The position numbers were made by a program, and so were the translations under genes. From positions 62,001 to 126,000 of the forward strand of contig CALZBJ010000003.1 of NCBI GenBank assembly GCA_945619025.1: 64,000 nt of DNA. Direction: 5' to 3'. This DNA comes from CALZBJ01 sp945619025. GTDB lineage: Bacteria > Pseudomonadota > Gammaproteobacteria > Cardiobacteriales > Wohlfahrtiimonadaceae. Shown here one piece after another: positions 34,388 to 44,120 of this stretch (position 1 is its first letter; every line of letters begins with the position of its first letter). A model generated the notes under the pieces. It ran no database searches. It saw nothing but the letters and a program-made list of their open reading frames with translations, and was not told the origin of the DNA.

Positions 34388-35161
34388 TTATTGATCGATT
34401 TTACGCTGAAAAAGCATCTCATTTTTGCCATTCATTTCGATAAACTCATACCCATCGGTATTAAAGGCTTTAAGATCGTCGACGGTTTTGGCGTTAGTTT
34501 CAGCGGCAAAGCGCGTCATAAGACCACGGGCTTTTTTCGCGTAGAAGCTAATCACTTTAAAAGTGCCTTTACTGAAATCTTGGAACACCGGCGTAATCAC
34601 CGGCGCATTTAGTGCTTTTGGCTGTACCGCTTTAAAGTACTCATTGGACGCAAGATTGATCACTGCTTTATGGCCTTGTTCGTCGATCGCCTCATTGAGT
34701 CGATTAGTCACCCGATCGCCCCAAAACTGATAGAGATTGGTGCCGCGATCGTTTTTAAGACGAGTGCCCATCTCAAGACGATAGGGGAAAATAAGATCCA
34801 GCGGTTTCACCGCGCCATACAATCCCGAGAGCATTAAAAGGTGATCGTTTAGATAAGTCATCTCTTTTTCAGAGAGCGTATAAGCATCGATTCCTTCATA
34901 AACATCGCCTTTAAAGAGAAATAGCGCTTCTTTAGCATTTTCGTGGGTGAAGGGCGTTTCGTAATTGTGAAAGCGCTCGACGTTTAGATCAGCAATCTTT
35001 TCAGAGACCTTCATCAGCGCCTGAATATCCTCAGAGCTGTAGCGTTTTAAGATCTCAACGAGCTCGGCGGAATGCTCAAGCAGACGAGGCGATGAGTCGC
35101 CGCGAAAGGGCGGGGTTGTGGTCTCATCGAGTGTTTTAGCCGGGGAGAGTAGAAATAACAT
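34388..35161 (-). CDS. yaaA: Peroxide stress protein YaaA (DUF328)
   Basis: 257 residues with the family start MLFLLSPAKTLDE, LYGAVKPLDLIFPYRLEMGT, NLYQFWGDRVT, NLASNEYFKAV and VISFYAKKARGLMTRF. In E. coli YaaA limits free iron during H2O2 stress and binds DNA. Strong AAAGGAG site. Monocistronic by its terminator. Confidence 0.94.
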   Translation of the reverse strand: MLFLLSPAKTLDETTTPPFRGDSSPRLLEHSAELVEILKRYSSEDIQALMKVSEKIADLNVERFHNYETPFTHENAKEALFLFKGDVYEGIDAYTLSEKEMTYLNDHLLMLSGLYGAVKPLDLIFPYRLEMGTRLKNDRGTNLYQFWGDRVTNRLNEAIDEQGHKAVINLASNEYFKAVQPKALNAPVITPVFQDFSKGTFKVISFYAKKARGLMTRFAAETNAKTVDDLKAFNTDGYEFIEMNGKNEMLFQRKIDQ

Positions 35162-35233
35162 CGAAAATCTCCTTTAGATAATCAGTTGAATGGGCAGTGA
35201 AGCGCATTTTAGTGGGCGCTCTAGTGAGGACTC

Positions 35234-36007
35234 TTACGGCGAGGTCACAAGTGCGAGGCGTTTTTTATGCGCGTCATTGCGATCAAGGGCGTAGAAAAAG
35301 AGTAGGTTCGCTAAATAGGCAAAGACCGTACTGACAAGGAGGTCAATGGGGAAATGCATCCCAAGGCGAAGACGACTGATCAACATTAAGACCGCCCAAA
35401 GCGTCAGAATTGAGCCCACCGCGAGCGTCCACGGATGTTTTTCTCGGGTTAAAAAACCTAAAAAGATAAAGACCCAACATGCTGCAAAAATCGTATGTCC
35501 GGAGGGAAATGAGTAGCCGGTTTCATGCTCCCAATGGTTTTTAAGATAGCTTGGCGTATGGGTATCGCTCTCCGTTAAATGGGCGATAATTTCTCCGCGA
35601 TGTTTGCGTTTGTTTTGATAAAAATCAGTAAGATCATCGAGCTCGCCGTTTGCCAGTTCCACCACATAACTCATATAGGGGCGCGGTTCTTTATAAAGCT
35701 GTTTTAAGCCGGTTTTAATCACTTGCGTTCCTGCTTGGAGGATAAACACGCTGAGGAAAATCATGATCCAGCCATGCTTTTTATCACGGCAGAGAAGGAC
35801 GAGCAGAATCGCTAGAAACAGTGAAAAGGCACCGGCATAGTAGGGCGCCGATCCCGTTTCCGTTAAGCCATAGAGAAATGCATCAAAAATGGTGTAGGTC
35901 TGCTCAGCGTTCCAGCTCCAGCCGATCGCCCAGGTGGTAAGTGGAATCGCAAGCAGCAGTAAGAAAACAGCGGTGAAACGAAAGGTCAAGGGTTTGAATG
36001 TATCCAT
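35234..36007 (-). CDS. PAP2-family membrane phosphatase (PgpB-like)
   Basis: 257 residues, about six membrane segments, with the acid-phosphatase signature: K-x6-RP (KQLYKEPRP), PSGHT, and SRLRLGMHFPIDLL. The layout, with a long periplasmic loop between the first and second motifs, matches PgpB, which acts on phosphatidylglycerol phosphate and undecaprenyl pyrophosphate. Which substrate applies is not visible. AAAGGAC precedes the ATG. Confidence 0.9.
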   Translation of the reverse strand: MDTFKPLTFRFTAVFLLLLAIPLTTWAIGWSWNAEQTYTIFDAFLYGLTETGSAPYYAGAFSLFLAILLVLLCRDKKHGWIMIFLSVFILQAGTQVIKTGLKQLYKEPRPYMSYVVELANGELDDLTDFYQNKRKHRGEIIAHLTESDTHTPSYLKNHWEHETGYSFPSGHTIFAACWVFIFLGFLTREKHPWTLAVGSILTLWAVLMLISRLRLGMHFPIDLLVSTVFAYLANLLFFYALDRNDAHKKRLALVTSP

Positions 36008-36057
36008 GAAGGTCCTTTTGCGTTAAATATCGATAAATGAGAGTGAGGGGGATCCCG

Positions 36058-36849
36058 TTAGAGATCAAAATAACGGGTCAACATTTGATGCACGCCATCC
36101 TCGGCATTGCTTGGAATAATCCGGCTTGAATCAAATTGCTCTTTAAGCTGTGGCGTGGCATTTTCCATGATAAACGAGGTGCCAACGAGATTGAGCATCG
36201 CAAGGTCATTGAGCTGATCGCCTACCGCCATCGCTTCATCAGGAGAAACATTAATCCGCTCAAGCACTGCCTCAACGCCGGTGGCTTTACTCACCCCTTC
36301 AGGCATAATTTCAAGATAGTTGGACGCGGAGGTCATAATGTTCACCCGCTCAAAATGGGCATGGGCCTTATCTTGATAGAGGATCGATTTTTCCGGCGGC
36401 ACAATAAAGAGCGCTTTGGTGAAGGTCATCGTGTCCCAATTGGCAATTGAATCGGTGTCGATATAGGTCTCATTTTCATAAAAAGAGGCGTGTTGCTGTC
36501 CGCCACGATTATAGATGATGTCATCGTGATAAAAGACCGTATCCAGAGCGTGAGCCCGTTCAAAATCGAGCACATCAAAGACGGTTTTTGCCGGAAGCGT
36601 ATGCTGTGAAATGACTCTGTTTTCAAGGAAATCAAAAACTCGCGCGCCATTATAATTGATGATGTAACGGCAATCTCCAAGCTCAAGGGCAAAGCGGTGC
36701 GAACTTGCATAACTTCGGCCGGTACTAAAGATGATCTCAATTCCTTCATTTTGTAGGATTTTGAGCGTTTTCATCAAAGGTTCGGAAAAGGTGTGGGCGG
36801 GCGTTAAGCTCGTGCCATCGAGGTCTAAAAATATAGCTTTGATCGACAT
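36058..36849 (-). CDS. Cof-type HAD-superfamily phosphatase
   Basis: 263 residues. HAD motif I is FLDLDGTSL (nucleophile Asp), motif II STGRS, motif III Lys region before motif IV GDQLNDLAMLN, with a type IIB cap between. Such enzymes dephosphorylate sugar phosphates or cofactors such as PLP and FMN. Substrate unknown. It may be co-transcribed with the PAP2 gene, which starts 50 nt downstream. Confidence 0.9.
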   Translation of the reverse strand: MSIKAIFLDLDGTSLTPAHTFSEPLMKTLKILQNEGIEIIFSTGRSYASSHRFALELGDCRYIINYNGARVFDFLENRVISQHTLPAKTVFDVLDFERAHALDTVFYHDDIIYNRGGQQHASFYENETYIDTDSIANWDTMTFTKALFIVPPEKSILYQDKAHAHFERVNIMTSASNYLEIMPEGVSKATGVEAVLERINVSPDEAMAVGDQLNDLAMLNLVGTSFIMENATPQLKEQFDSSRIIPSNAEDGVHQMLTRYFDL

Positions 36850-36951
36850 GGTTTTCGTGATTTTAGATTAAAATTTGGGTCAATTATACTGAAAATTGAA
36901 GGAAAAAGAGAGTTTATTGCGCTTATCGTCCCGATAAATGGGCAACATATT

Positions 36952-36981
36952 TTGAATATTAACGGCATTATGCATTATACT
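36952..36981 (+). promoter_or_regulatory. Sigma-70 promoter for hfq
   Basis: TTGAAT (36952-36957), 18-bp spacer, TATACT (36976-36981). Predicts an 80-nt leader before hfq. Confidence 0.55.
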
Positions 36982-37067
36982 TATACAGATGTCAGCGTGT
37001 GGGTCATAAATCTTGGATGCGCCTGCATAACAATAACGATAATGAAACAAAATAAGTGAGAAAAACC

Positions 37068-37313
37068 ATGGCAAAAATGCAATCCTTACAAGAACCTTTT
37101 TTAAATGCGCTTCGTAAAGAGCGTGTTCCTGTGTCGATCTTTTTAATCAATGGAATTAAATTACAAGGCCAAATCGAATCCTTTGACCAATTTGTCATTT
37201 TACTGCGCTCAAACGTGAGCCAAATGATCTATAAACATGCGGTTTCAACCATCGTGCCAGCGCGCAATATTTCGATGGATGATGGCCGTGATGATAATGG
37301 AGATGAAGCGTAA
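37068..37313 (+). CDS. hfq: RNA chaperone Hfq
   Basis: 81 residues from ATG 37068 (MAKMQSLQEPFLNALRKERVPVSIFLINGIKL…). The Sm1 motif and the Sm2 motif YKHAVSTIVP are conserved. The Q, F and K residues of the proximal RNA site (Gln, Phe, Tyr-Lys-His) are present. The short C-terminus (SMDDGRDDNGDEA) is acidic and lacks the long tail of E. coli Hfq. miaA, the usual upstream neighbour, is absent, so hfq has its own promoter. hflX follows after an 84-nt gap. Confidence 0.97.
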   Translation: MAKMQSLQEPFLNALRKERVPVSIFLINGIKLQGQIESFDQFVILLRSNVSQMIYKHAVSTIVPARNISMDDGRDDNGDEA

Positions 37314-37335
37314 TCATCATTGTTAACGATGATGA
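37314..37335 (+). other. Hairpin between hfq and hflX
   Basis: A 9-bp stem (TCATCATTG / CGATGATGA) with a TTAA loop starts at the end of hfq. There is no T-run, so it is more likely a processing or stability element than a terminator. Confidence 0.5.
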
Positions 37336-37397
37336 AACGTCGTCCATTTTAATCAACCTTAATCAATATTAAATAAAGGGGTATTAGACAGACCTGA

Positions 37398-38696
37398 ATG
37401 AGTACATTTGAGACACCGACGCCGGTCAGCGACCGCGCAATTTTAGTGGCACTGACCATGCCCGATACCGAATCCGGTGAGTTTGAGGAGTTCCAAGAAC
37501 TTGCCGATTCAGCAGGCGTAGAAACGCTGGAATTTATTACGGGACGACGTGATACGCCTGATTTCAAATATTTTTTAGGCAGTGGTAAGGCCGATGAAGT
37601 CGCGGAAGCCGCTGAAAGGCTCGAAGCGAACGTCATTATCGTCAATCATGATTTAACGCCAAGCCAGACGCGAAACTTAGAGAATAAGTGTGAGTGTCGG
37701 GTCGTCGATCGAACAGGACTCATTTTAGATATCTTTGCCCAGCGAGCTCAAACCTTTGAGGGGAAACTTCAAGTTGAGCTCGCTCAGCTGACACGCCTTT
37801 CCACTCGCCTTGTGCATAAGCACAGTAATCTAGCACAGTTACGCGGTGGGGCGGTTGGACTTCGGGGCCCCGGTGAGACGCAACTTGAGCAAGATCGCCG
37901 TCTGATCGGGACTCGCATTAAGCAGCTTAAAAAACGCCTTGAAAACGTCGAGAAAATGCGTGAACAGGGCCGTCAAGCACGGCGCCGCAATGAGGTGCCA
38001 ACCATTGCGCTGGTTGGGTACACCAACGCCGGTAAATCCTCACTCTTTAACCATTTAACCGATTCGAAAGTCTATGCGAAAGATCAGCTCTTTGCGACGC
38101 TTGATCCCACGCACCGCGGGCTCGATTTAGAGCATGTTGGACGAACTATTTTAGTGGATACGGTTGGTTTTATCTCAAAGCTCCCCCATGATCTAGTCAA
38201 TGCATTCCGCTCAACGCTTCATATGGCAACGGAAGCAGATCTTTTGCTTGAGGTGATCGATGTAGTTGACCTTGAGCGTGATCTCAAAATTAGCGAAGTG
38301 GCCACGGTGTTAGAAGAGATTGGCGCTGATGAGGTGCCACGCATTCAAGTCTTCAATAAGATCGATCTTGACCCGCACATTGAGCCGCATGTTGGTAAAA
38401 ATGAACACGGGACAATTACACAGGTGTGGATCTCCGCTGAAAAAGGCTTGGGGATCGATCTATTATTGGACGCGATCGCTCAGTTTTTCCAAAAATCCCA
38501 TGTGCGCGAAACGATTGTCTTGCCACCGGATGAAGGGCGCTTACGCGCTGAGCTTTATGAACTTGATGCCGTTGTAAGTGAAGCGTTTAATGAGCAAGGA
38601 ATGGCGGAACTTGAGGTCTATTTAGCACGCCATAAGTTAGAGCGATTGATGAAGCAATTTCCGAGCGCAAAAAAGTTTTTTGCCCTTGAAAAATAG
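37398..38696 (+). CDS. hflX: GTPase HflX
   Basis: 432-residue ribosome-associated GTPase that splits stalled 70S ribosomes. The N-terminal HflX domain has the Gly-rich GGAVGLRGPGETQLEQDRRLI. The GTPase has G1 GYTNAGKSSLF, G3 DTVGF and G4 NKID. It ends with a C-terminal domain. Second gene of the hfq-hflXKC run. Confidence 0.96.
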   Translation: MSTFETPTPVSDRAILVALTMPDTESGEFEEFQELADSAGVETLEFITGRRDTPDFKYFLGSGKADEVAEAAERLEANVIIVNHDLTPSQTRNLENKCECRVVDRTGLILDIFAQRAQTFEGKLQVELAQLTRLSTRLVHKHSNLAQLRGGAVGLRGPGETQLEQDRRLIGTRIKQLKKRLENVEKMREQGRQARRRNEVPTIALVGYTNAGKSSLFNHLTDSKVYAKDQLFATLDPTHRGLDLEHVGRTILVDTVGFISKLPHDLVNAFRSTLHMATEADLLLEVIDVVDLERDLKISEVATVLEEIGADEVPRIQVFNKIDLDPHIEPHVGKNEHGTITQVWISAEKGLGIDLLLDAIAQFFQKSHVRETIVLPPDEGRLRAELYELDAVVSEAFNEQGMAELEVYLARHKLERLMKQFPSAKKFFALEK

Positions 38697-38794
38697 CTGA
38701 GAATTAGGTGCAAAAGCTCCCAACAATTGGTATCTTATGGTGTCAAGAAAAATTAAGATCGTCACAACGTCAATCAGAAATGTAAAGGTAGTTG

Positions 38795-40084
38795 ATGAAA
38801 AAGAGTATTTTAGAAATGGCTTGGAAAGCGCCCAATGATGGGCAAGATTCAGGTCAGAATCGAGGCAACGGCCAACGTCCTCCGAGTCAGGGCGGCGGGT
38901 CTGAGCTAGATAAATTGCTTAAAAAAGTAAAATCGAGTTTAGGAGGCGGCGGTTCATCAGCAGGCACTCCTAAAGGGCTTGGCCTTTATGTCGGCGTTGG
39001 ACTTGTGGTTGCGCTCGGCTTTTGGCTCTCAACCGGAATTTATACCGTAGATGCCGGGCAAAAAGGGGTTGAGCTTTTCTTAGGTAAATACAGTAAAACG
39101 AAAGATGCGGGACTAACGTGGCGTTTCCCAAGTCCGCTCGGTGAGCATCGCATTATCGATATTCAGCGCCGTTACTCGCAAAAAATTGGCGGATCAACCA
39201 CCAATGGCGGCCGCAGTTCTGCGATGTTAACCAAAGATGAGAACATTGTTGATGTGCGCGTTGAAGTGCAATATCAGATCGATAACTTAGAGCCGCATAA
39301 ATATTGGTTTGCCTCGGTCAATCCCGATGCAACCCTTAAAGAGGTGGTCGACAGTGCCACCCGTGAACGCGTTGGGCAAACCCTTCTTGATGATATTTTA
39401 ACGGATGGCCGTGAAAAATTGATGCAAGAAGTAAAAGAGCTTGCGCAAAGCATTATTAATAACTACGGCATTGGTTTAACGATTACGAACGTCAACTTGG
39501 AAGATGCGCAAGCACCGCTCGCGGTTCAAGATGCTTTCTCGGATGCGATTCGTGCGCGTGAAGATGAGCAGAGCCGGATTAACCAATCGCTTGCTTATAA
39601 GAGTAAAGTAGAAGAAGAGGCACGCGGGGAAGCGGGCCGAGAAATTCAGCAAGCCGAAGCGTATCGCGATAGTAAAATTGCGGTGGCGCGAGGGGAAGCA
39701 GAACGCTTTAGCCAACTCTATAAAGCCTATAAAGTATCGCCAGAAATTACCCGCGAACGTCTCTATTTAGAAACGATCGAAGAGGTGTTAAATGGCACCA
39801 ATAAGATCATCATGAGCGAAGGCAACAGCAATAATTTAATGATGTTACCGCTCGATAAAATGATGAAAGAGCGTAACGATTCGCCAAAAAAGAACAGCGA
39901 TAAAGATTCAATTTTGACGCGTGAAACGTTACCTAGTCAGTCAGGATCGCCCTTAATGCAAGGATCAAGTAGCACTCGATCGGGCGCAACCGTTACACCG
40001 CAGGCACCTGCGAAAACCCACGAACAAGCGGCGCCGTACAGCAATGATACAACGATCCGCAGTCGTACACGTACCGGTTATTAA
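38795..40084 (+). CDS. hflK: FtsH protease regulator HflK
   Basis: 429 residues, SPFH/stomatin-type, inner-membrane subunit of the HflKC ring around FtsH. A Gly-rich N-terminal tail, one membrane segment (about 65-87), an SPFH domain and a coiled coil rich in Ala/Glu/Gln (about 255-310) are visible. ATG 38795 has AAAGG 6 nt upstream. E. coli HflK begins MAW, which here corresponds to ATG 38816 with a poor site. The low-complexity C-terminal ~65 residues (Ser/Thr/Pro/Gln-rich) are weakly conserved. Confidence 0.94.
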   Translation: MKKSILEMAWKAPNDGQDSGQNRGNGQRPPSQGGGSELDKLLKKVKSSLGGGGSSAGTPKGLGLYVGVGLVVALGFWLSTGIYTVDAGQKGVELFLGKYSKTKDAGLTWRFPSPLGEHRIIDIQRRYSQKIGGSTTNGGRSSAMLTKDENIVDVRVEVQYQIDNLEPHKYWFASVNPDATLKEVVDSATRERVGQTLLDDILTDGREKLMQEVKELAQSIINNYGIGLTITNVNLEDAQAPLAVQDAFSDAIRAREDEQSRINQSLAYKSKVEEEARGEAGREIQQAEAYRDSKIAVARGEAERFSQLYKAYKVSPEITRERLYLETIEEVLNGTNKIIMSEGNSNNLMMLPLDKMMKERNDSPKKNSDKDSILTRETLPSQSGSPLMQGSSSTRSGATVTPQAPAKTHEQAAPYSNDTTIRSRTRTGY

Positions 40085-40097
40085 GAGGTGAAACAGT

Positions 40098-41150
40098 ATG
40101 AATAATAAGATGTTAACAAAGCTTGCCTTACCGATTGTTTTGGTGGGCGGATTTTTATTGAGCGACTCATTTTTCACACTTAAAGAGTGGGAAAAAGGGC
40201 TTCAATTCCAGTTTGGTCGAATCGTTAAAGAGCACACAGAACCCGGGCTTCACATGAAAGTGCCCTTCATTCAAAACGTGCGTAAATTTGATGGCCGTAT
40301 CCACACGCTTGAAACGAAACCTGAGCCGTTTTTAACCTCAGAGAAGAAAAACCTCATCGTTGATACCTTTGTTAAATGGAAGGTCAAAGATGCGCGCACC
40401 TACTATACGAGTGTGCAGGGCAATCCCATCATCTTCAATCAGCGTTTAGAGCCGATTGTAAAAAACAACTTCCGTGCAGCCTTTGGTAAACGCGACGTTC
40501 AAACCGTGGTTGGCGGGACAGTGGAAGCGAAAATTCGTCACGAAGAGAGCGATAAGCGTCTTGTATTTGATAATCCCGAAGATGTATTAGCGGCTGATGA
40601 GTCGGTGCTTCGCGAGATTAATAAATCTGACGTGGAAGTGGTGATCAAGAGTAAAGAAGTTGAGATTGCGGAGATTGCTGGGCAAAAGGTCAATCTTAAC
40701 AACACCGTTCGTCGTGAAATTGAAGATAATATTCAAGCCGCCCTCATTATTGAAGCGGGTAAATATGGCGTTGAGATCGTCGATGTGCGAATCAACGGCG
40801 TTGAATTACCGGACGATGTAACCGAGAGTGTCTTCACCCGTATGCGTCGTGACCGTGAAAAAGTGGCCACCGAACTTCGCTCGAAAGGGGAAGCAGCATA
40901 CATTCAACAAGCAGCTCAAGCGGATCGTAACCGTACGGTAATGCTTGCAGAAGCGTATGAAAAAGCGGAGGTCATCCGAGGTGAAGGGGACGCAAAAGCG
41001 GCGGAAATTTATGCGAATGCTTATGGTCAAGATCGAGATTTCTATGAGTTTTATCGTAGTTTAGAGGCGTACAAAAAAGCCTTTGAAGATAAAAATGATC
41101 TCTTTATCTTAGATCCAAACTCCAAATTTTTTAAACATTTTAGTGAGTAA
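40098..41150 (+). CDS. hflC: FtsH protease regulator HflC
   Basis: 350 residues, partner of HflK: N-terminal membrane anchor (about 7-25), SPFH domain (WEKGLQFQFGRIVKE…PGLHMKVPF), and the coiled coil REKVATELRSKGEAAYIQQAAQ. It starts 13 nt after hflK behind AGAGGTG. Confidence 0.95.
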   Translation: MNNKMLTKLALPIVLVGGFLLSDSFFTLKEWEKGLQFQFGRIVKEHTEPGLHMKVPFIQNVRKFDGRIHTLETKPEPFLTSEKKNLIVDTFVKWKVKDARTYYTSVQGNPIIFNQRLEPIVKNNFRAAFGKRDVQTVVGGTVEAKIRHEESDKRLVFDNPEDVLAADESVLREINKSDVEVVIKSKEVEIAEIAGQKVNLNNTVRREIEDNIQAALIIEAGKYGVEIVDVRINGVELPDDVTESVFTRMRRDREKVATELRSKGEAAYIQQAAQADRNRTVMLAEAYEKAEVIRGEGDAKAAEIYANAYGQDRDFYEFYRSLEAYKKAFEDKNDLFILDPNSKFFKHFSE

Positions 41151-41198
41151 CGCAAGGCGCTCACGACCTTAGATTAGTTAACGATAAGGACAATTTAG

Positions 41199-42491
41199 AT
41201 GGGTAATAATGTAGTTATCATCGGCACACAATGGGGTGACGAGGGTAAAGGGAAAATTGTAGATCTTCTTACCGAACGCGCGAAAGCGGTGGTTCGTTTC
41301 CAAGGAGGCCACAATGCGGGTCATACGCTCGTAATTAATGGTGAAAAAACCGTGCTTCGCCTGATTCCTTCAGGTATTTTGCGTGATCATATCACCTGTT
41401 ATATTGGGAATGGCGTGGTGTTATCACCGTCTGCATTACTCAGTGAAATGGATGAATTATTAAGCCGCGGCGTCAACGTTGATGAGCGTCTTAAAATCTC
41501 TGAAGCGTGTCCGCTTGTGATGCCTTATCACGTTGCGATTGACCAAGCGCGTGAAGAGAAATTGGGCAAGATGAAGATCGGGACTACCGGTCGCGGAATC
41601 GGTCCAACTTATGAAGATAAAGTGGCGCGCCGTGCGGTTCGCGTTGCTGATCTTTTCCACCCAGAGCAGTTCCGTCAAAAACTGGAAGCGGTGATGGAAT
41701 ATCACAACTTCGTTTTAACCGAATATCTTGGTAAAGAAGCGATGTCGGTCGATGAGGTTTATAACGAAACGATGGAACTTGCAAAACGCTTGCTTCCACT
41801 TGTTGCAGACGTGTCTCACGAACTTCGCAAACATCGCGATCGCGGTGATAAAGTGATGTTTGAAGGGGCGCAAGGAACCTTCCTTGATATTGACCACGGA
41901 ACCTATCCGTTTGTGACCTCAAGCAACACCTCAGCAGGTGGTGCGGCAACGGGTTCAGGCGTAGGACCGCTTTACTTAAACTACACCTTAGGGATTGTTA
42001 AAGCGTATGTAACGCGCGTTGGATCAGGCCCATTCCCCACAGAATTGACCTGCGAAATCGGTCAAGGCTTAGCAAAACGCGGTAACGAATTTGGTTCTGT
42101 AACCGGTCGCGCCCGTCGTTGCGGTTGGTTTGATGTGCCGGTACTTCGCCGTTCAGTGGATATCAACAGTATCTCAGGGCTCTGCCTCACGAAACTTGAC
42201 GTGTTAGATGGTATGGATGAAGTCAAACTCTGTACGCACTACATTTTAGATGGCAAAAAAGTGGATTATCCTCCTTATGGCGCGGAAAACTTCGGTCGCT
42301 GTGAGCCGGTGTATGAAACTATGCCCGGTTGGACTGAGAGCACAGTGGGTGCGCAAAGTATGGATGATCTGCCACAAAATGCGATCAACTATATCAAACG
42401 CATTGAAGAACTCGTCGGTGCACCGATCGATGTGATTTCAACCGGTCCTGATCGTGTTGAAACCGTTGTGATTCGTGACCCATTCCAATAA
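41199..42491 (+). CDS. purA: Adenylosuccinate synthetase
   Basis: 430 residues, GTP-dependent synthesis of adenylosuccinate from IMP and aspartate. The N-terminal GTQWGDEGKGKIVD loop, GGHNAGHT, the IMP-site TTGRGIGP and the C-terminal VSTGPDR-type ending (ISTGPDRVETV) are present. Full length. It closes the hfq-hflXKC unit, as in other Gammaproteobacteria, and is followed by its own terminator. Confidence 0.97.
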   Translation: MGNNVVIIGTQWGDEGKGKIVDLLTERAKAVVRFQGGHNAGHTLVINGEKTVLRLIPSGILRDHITCYIGNGVVLSPSALLSEMDELLSRGVNVDERLKISEACPLVMPYHVAIDQAREEKLGKMKIGTTGRGIGPTYEDKVARRAVRVADLFHPEQFRQKLEAVMEYHNFVLTEYLGKEAMSVDEVYNETMELAKRLLPLVADVSHELRKHRDRGDKVMFEGAQGTFLDIDHGTYPFVTSSNTSAGGAATGSGVGPLYLNYTLGIVKAYVTRVGSGPFPTELTCEIGQGLAKRGNEFGSVTGRARRCGWFDVPVLRRSVDINSISGLCLTKLDVLDGMDEVKLCTHYILDGKKVDYPPYGAENFGRCEPVYETMPGWTESTVGAQSMDDLPQNAINYIKRIEELVGAPIDVISTGPDRVETVVIRDPFQ

Positions 42492-42522
42492 GTCGTCATC
42501 AATAAATCATCAATGATTTGTC

Positions 42523-42562
42523 AAAAACGCATCGCATGTAATAATGTTCGATGCGTTTTTTT
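42523..42562 (+). terminator. Rho-independent terminator of purA
   Basis: AAAAACGCATCG and CGATGCGTTTTTTT form a 12-bp stem. It ends only 20 nt before the next gene. Confidence 0.9.
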
Positions 42563-42582
42563 ATGTAGAGGAGAAAACGGAG

Positions 42583-43977
42583 ATGAATCAACTGTCATTA
42601 TCCGGATTTAAAGCGTATGATCTGCGCGGAAAATTGCCTTCAGAGATTAATTCCCGCCTTTTTTACGCCGTCGGGCGCGGGTTTGCCACAGAATTTTCGC
42701 CTAAAAAAGTGGTGGTGGGATTTGATATTCGTTACGCAAGTCTATTTTTAACGGATTATTTAATTGCTGGGTTACGGGATTCCGGTGTTGATGTGGTGTC
42801 GATCGGTCTTTGCGGGACGGAAGAGGTTTACTTTCATACCACCGATCAAGCAGCCGATGGCGGCATTATGGTGACGGCGAGCCACAATCCTGTTGAATAT
42901 GCGGGGATGAAATTTGTGGGCAAAGGGTCCGCGCCGATTAGCTATGCAACGGGGCTTAAAAAACTCTCCGAACGAATTGCGCAACAGGATTTTCTTCCCA
43001 TTGTTACGCCTGATTCCGATGAGTATGGGTCGCTCTCCTTTCATTATGATAAAGCCGCTTATATTGAAAAGATTCTCTCCTTCATCGATATCACGAATCT
43101 TCACGCGAAGGTAGGGGAAAAGCCGTTCAAAGTGGTGGTTAATGCCGGCAATGGAACGGCAGGGCCGGTACTTGATCGTCTGGAAAATCATCTTCCGATC
43201 GAGATGATTAAGATTCATAACAGACCCGATAGCCAGTTCCCTAACGGGATTCCGAATCCTTTACTCTACGAAAATCGCCTTGAGACCGCCCGAGCAGTGC
43301 GCGAAAATGGCGCGGATTTAGGCGTCGCGTGGGATGGGGATTTTGACCGCTGTTTCTTCTTTGATCATCACGGTGAATTTGTCGATCCTTCCTACCTTGT
43401 CGGCCTTCTTGCTAAACAGATACTGAGTCATTCCCCCGGTGAAACGGTGGTGACCGATACGCGGATGATCTGGAATAGCCAATATGAGATTGAGCAAGCG
43501 GGCGGTCGCGCGGTGATGTCACCCGGTGGGCATTCCCCGATGAAAGAGACGATGCTTAAAGAGTCGGCGATCTATGGTGGTGAGATGAGTGCCCATCACT
43601 ATTTTAGGGCGTTTAACTATTGCGATTCAGGAATGATTCCTTGGCTCTTGGTGGCTGAACTCCTGGTGACGACGGGGAAATCCTTGTCGGAGCTGATTGC
43701 CGAGAGTAAGATGCGTTTTCCTTGTAGTGGTGAGCAAAACTTTAGCGTTCAATCAACGGAAAAAGTCCTGTGCGAGCTTGAAGCCCACTATCGGGATTCC
43801 GCGCGCACGATCGATCATACCGATGGATTGAGCCTTGAATTTGATAGATGGCGAATCAATGTCCGCGCGTCCAATACCGAGCCGTTACTCCGCCTTAATC
43901 TTGAGGTGAAAGAGGATACGAATCTTTTGGACACAAAACTCTTAGAGCTGCGAGAGTTGATTGCGCTCTTTGGTTAA
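42583..43977 (+). CDS. Phosphomannomutase/phosphoglucomutase
   Basis: 464 residues of the alpha-D-phosphohexomutase family (ManB/AlgC). The catalytic phosphoserine is in TASHNPVEYAGMK, the metal loop is WDGDFDRC, the sugar loop is GGEMSAHHYF and the phosphate loop is RASNTEPLLRLN. It interconverts mannose- or glucose-6-P and -1-P for GDP-mannose or LPS core sugars. ATG 42583 has GGAG/GAGG sites just upstream; the longer frame would run into the purA terminator. Confidence 0.92.
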   Translation: MNQLSLSGFKAYDLRGKLPSEINSRLFYAVGRGFATEFSPKKVVVGFDIRYASLFLTDYLIAGLRDSGVDVVSIGLCGTEEVYFHTTDQAADGGIMVTASHNPVEYAGMKFVGKGSAPISYATGLKKLSERIAQQDFLPIVTPDSDEYGSLSFHYDKAAYIEKILSFIDITNLHAKVGEKPFKVVVNAGNGTAGPVLDRLENHLPIEMIKIHNRPDSQFPNGIPNPLLYENRLETARAVRENGADLGVAWDGDFDRCFFFDHHGEFVDPSYLVGLLAKQILSHSPGETVVTDTRMIWNSQYEIEQAGGRAVMSPGGHSPMKETMLKESAIYGGEMSAHHYFRAFNYCDSGMIPWLLVAELLVTTGKSLSELIAESKMRFPCSGEQNFSVQSTEKVLCELEAHYRDSARTIDHTDGLSLEFDRWRINVRASNTEPLLRLNLEVKEDTNLLDTKLLELRELIALFG

Positions 43978-44016
43978 GGACTAAGGACTAAGGCCTGTCT
44001 AAATTGCTTTAAGATT

Positions 44017-44072
44017 AAAAAAAGACCTTATACCCTGTTACCTGTGGATAACTTGAGGATAAGGTCTTTTTT
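44017..44072. terminator. Bidirectional terminator
   Basis: AAAAAAAGACCTTAT pairs with ATAAGGTCTTTTTT across a 27-nt loop, between the convergent phosphomannomutase and lptG genes. Confidence 0.85.
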
Positions 44073-44120
44073 GTTGCTGTTTATTTTGGTAGTGGCCAAC
44101 TTAATTATTTAGCTGAAACG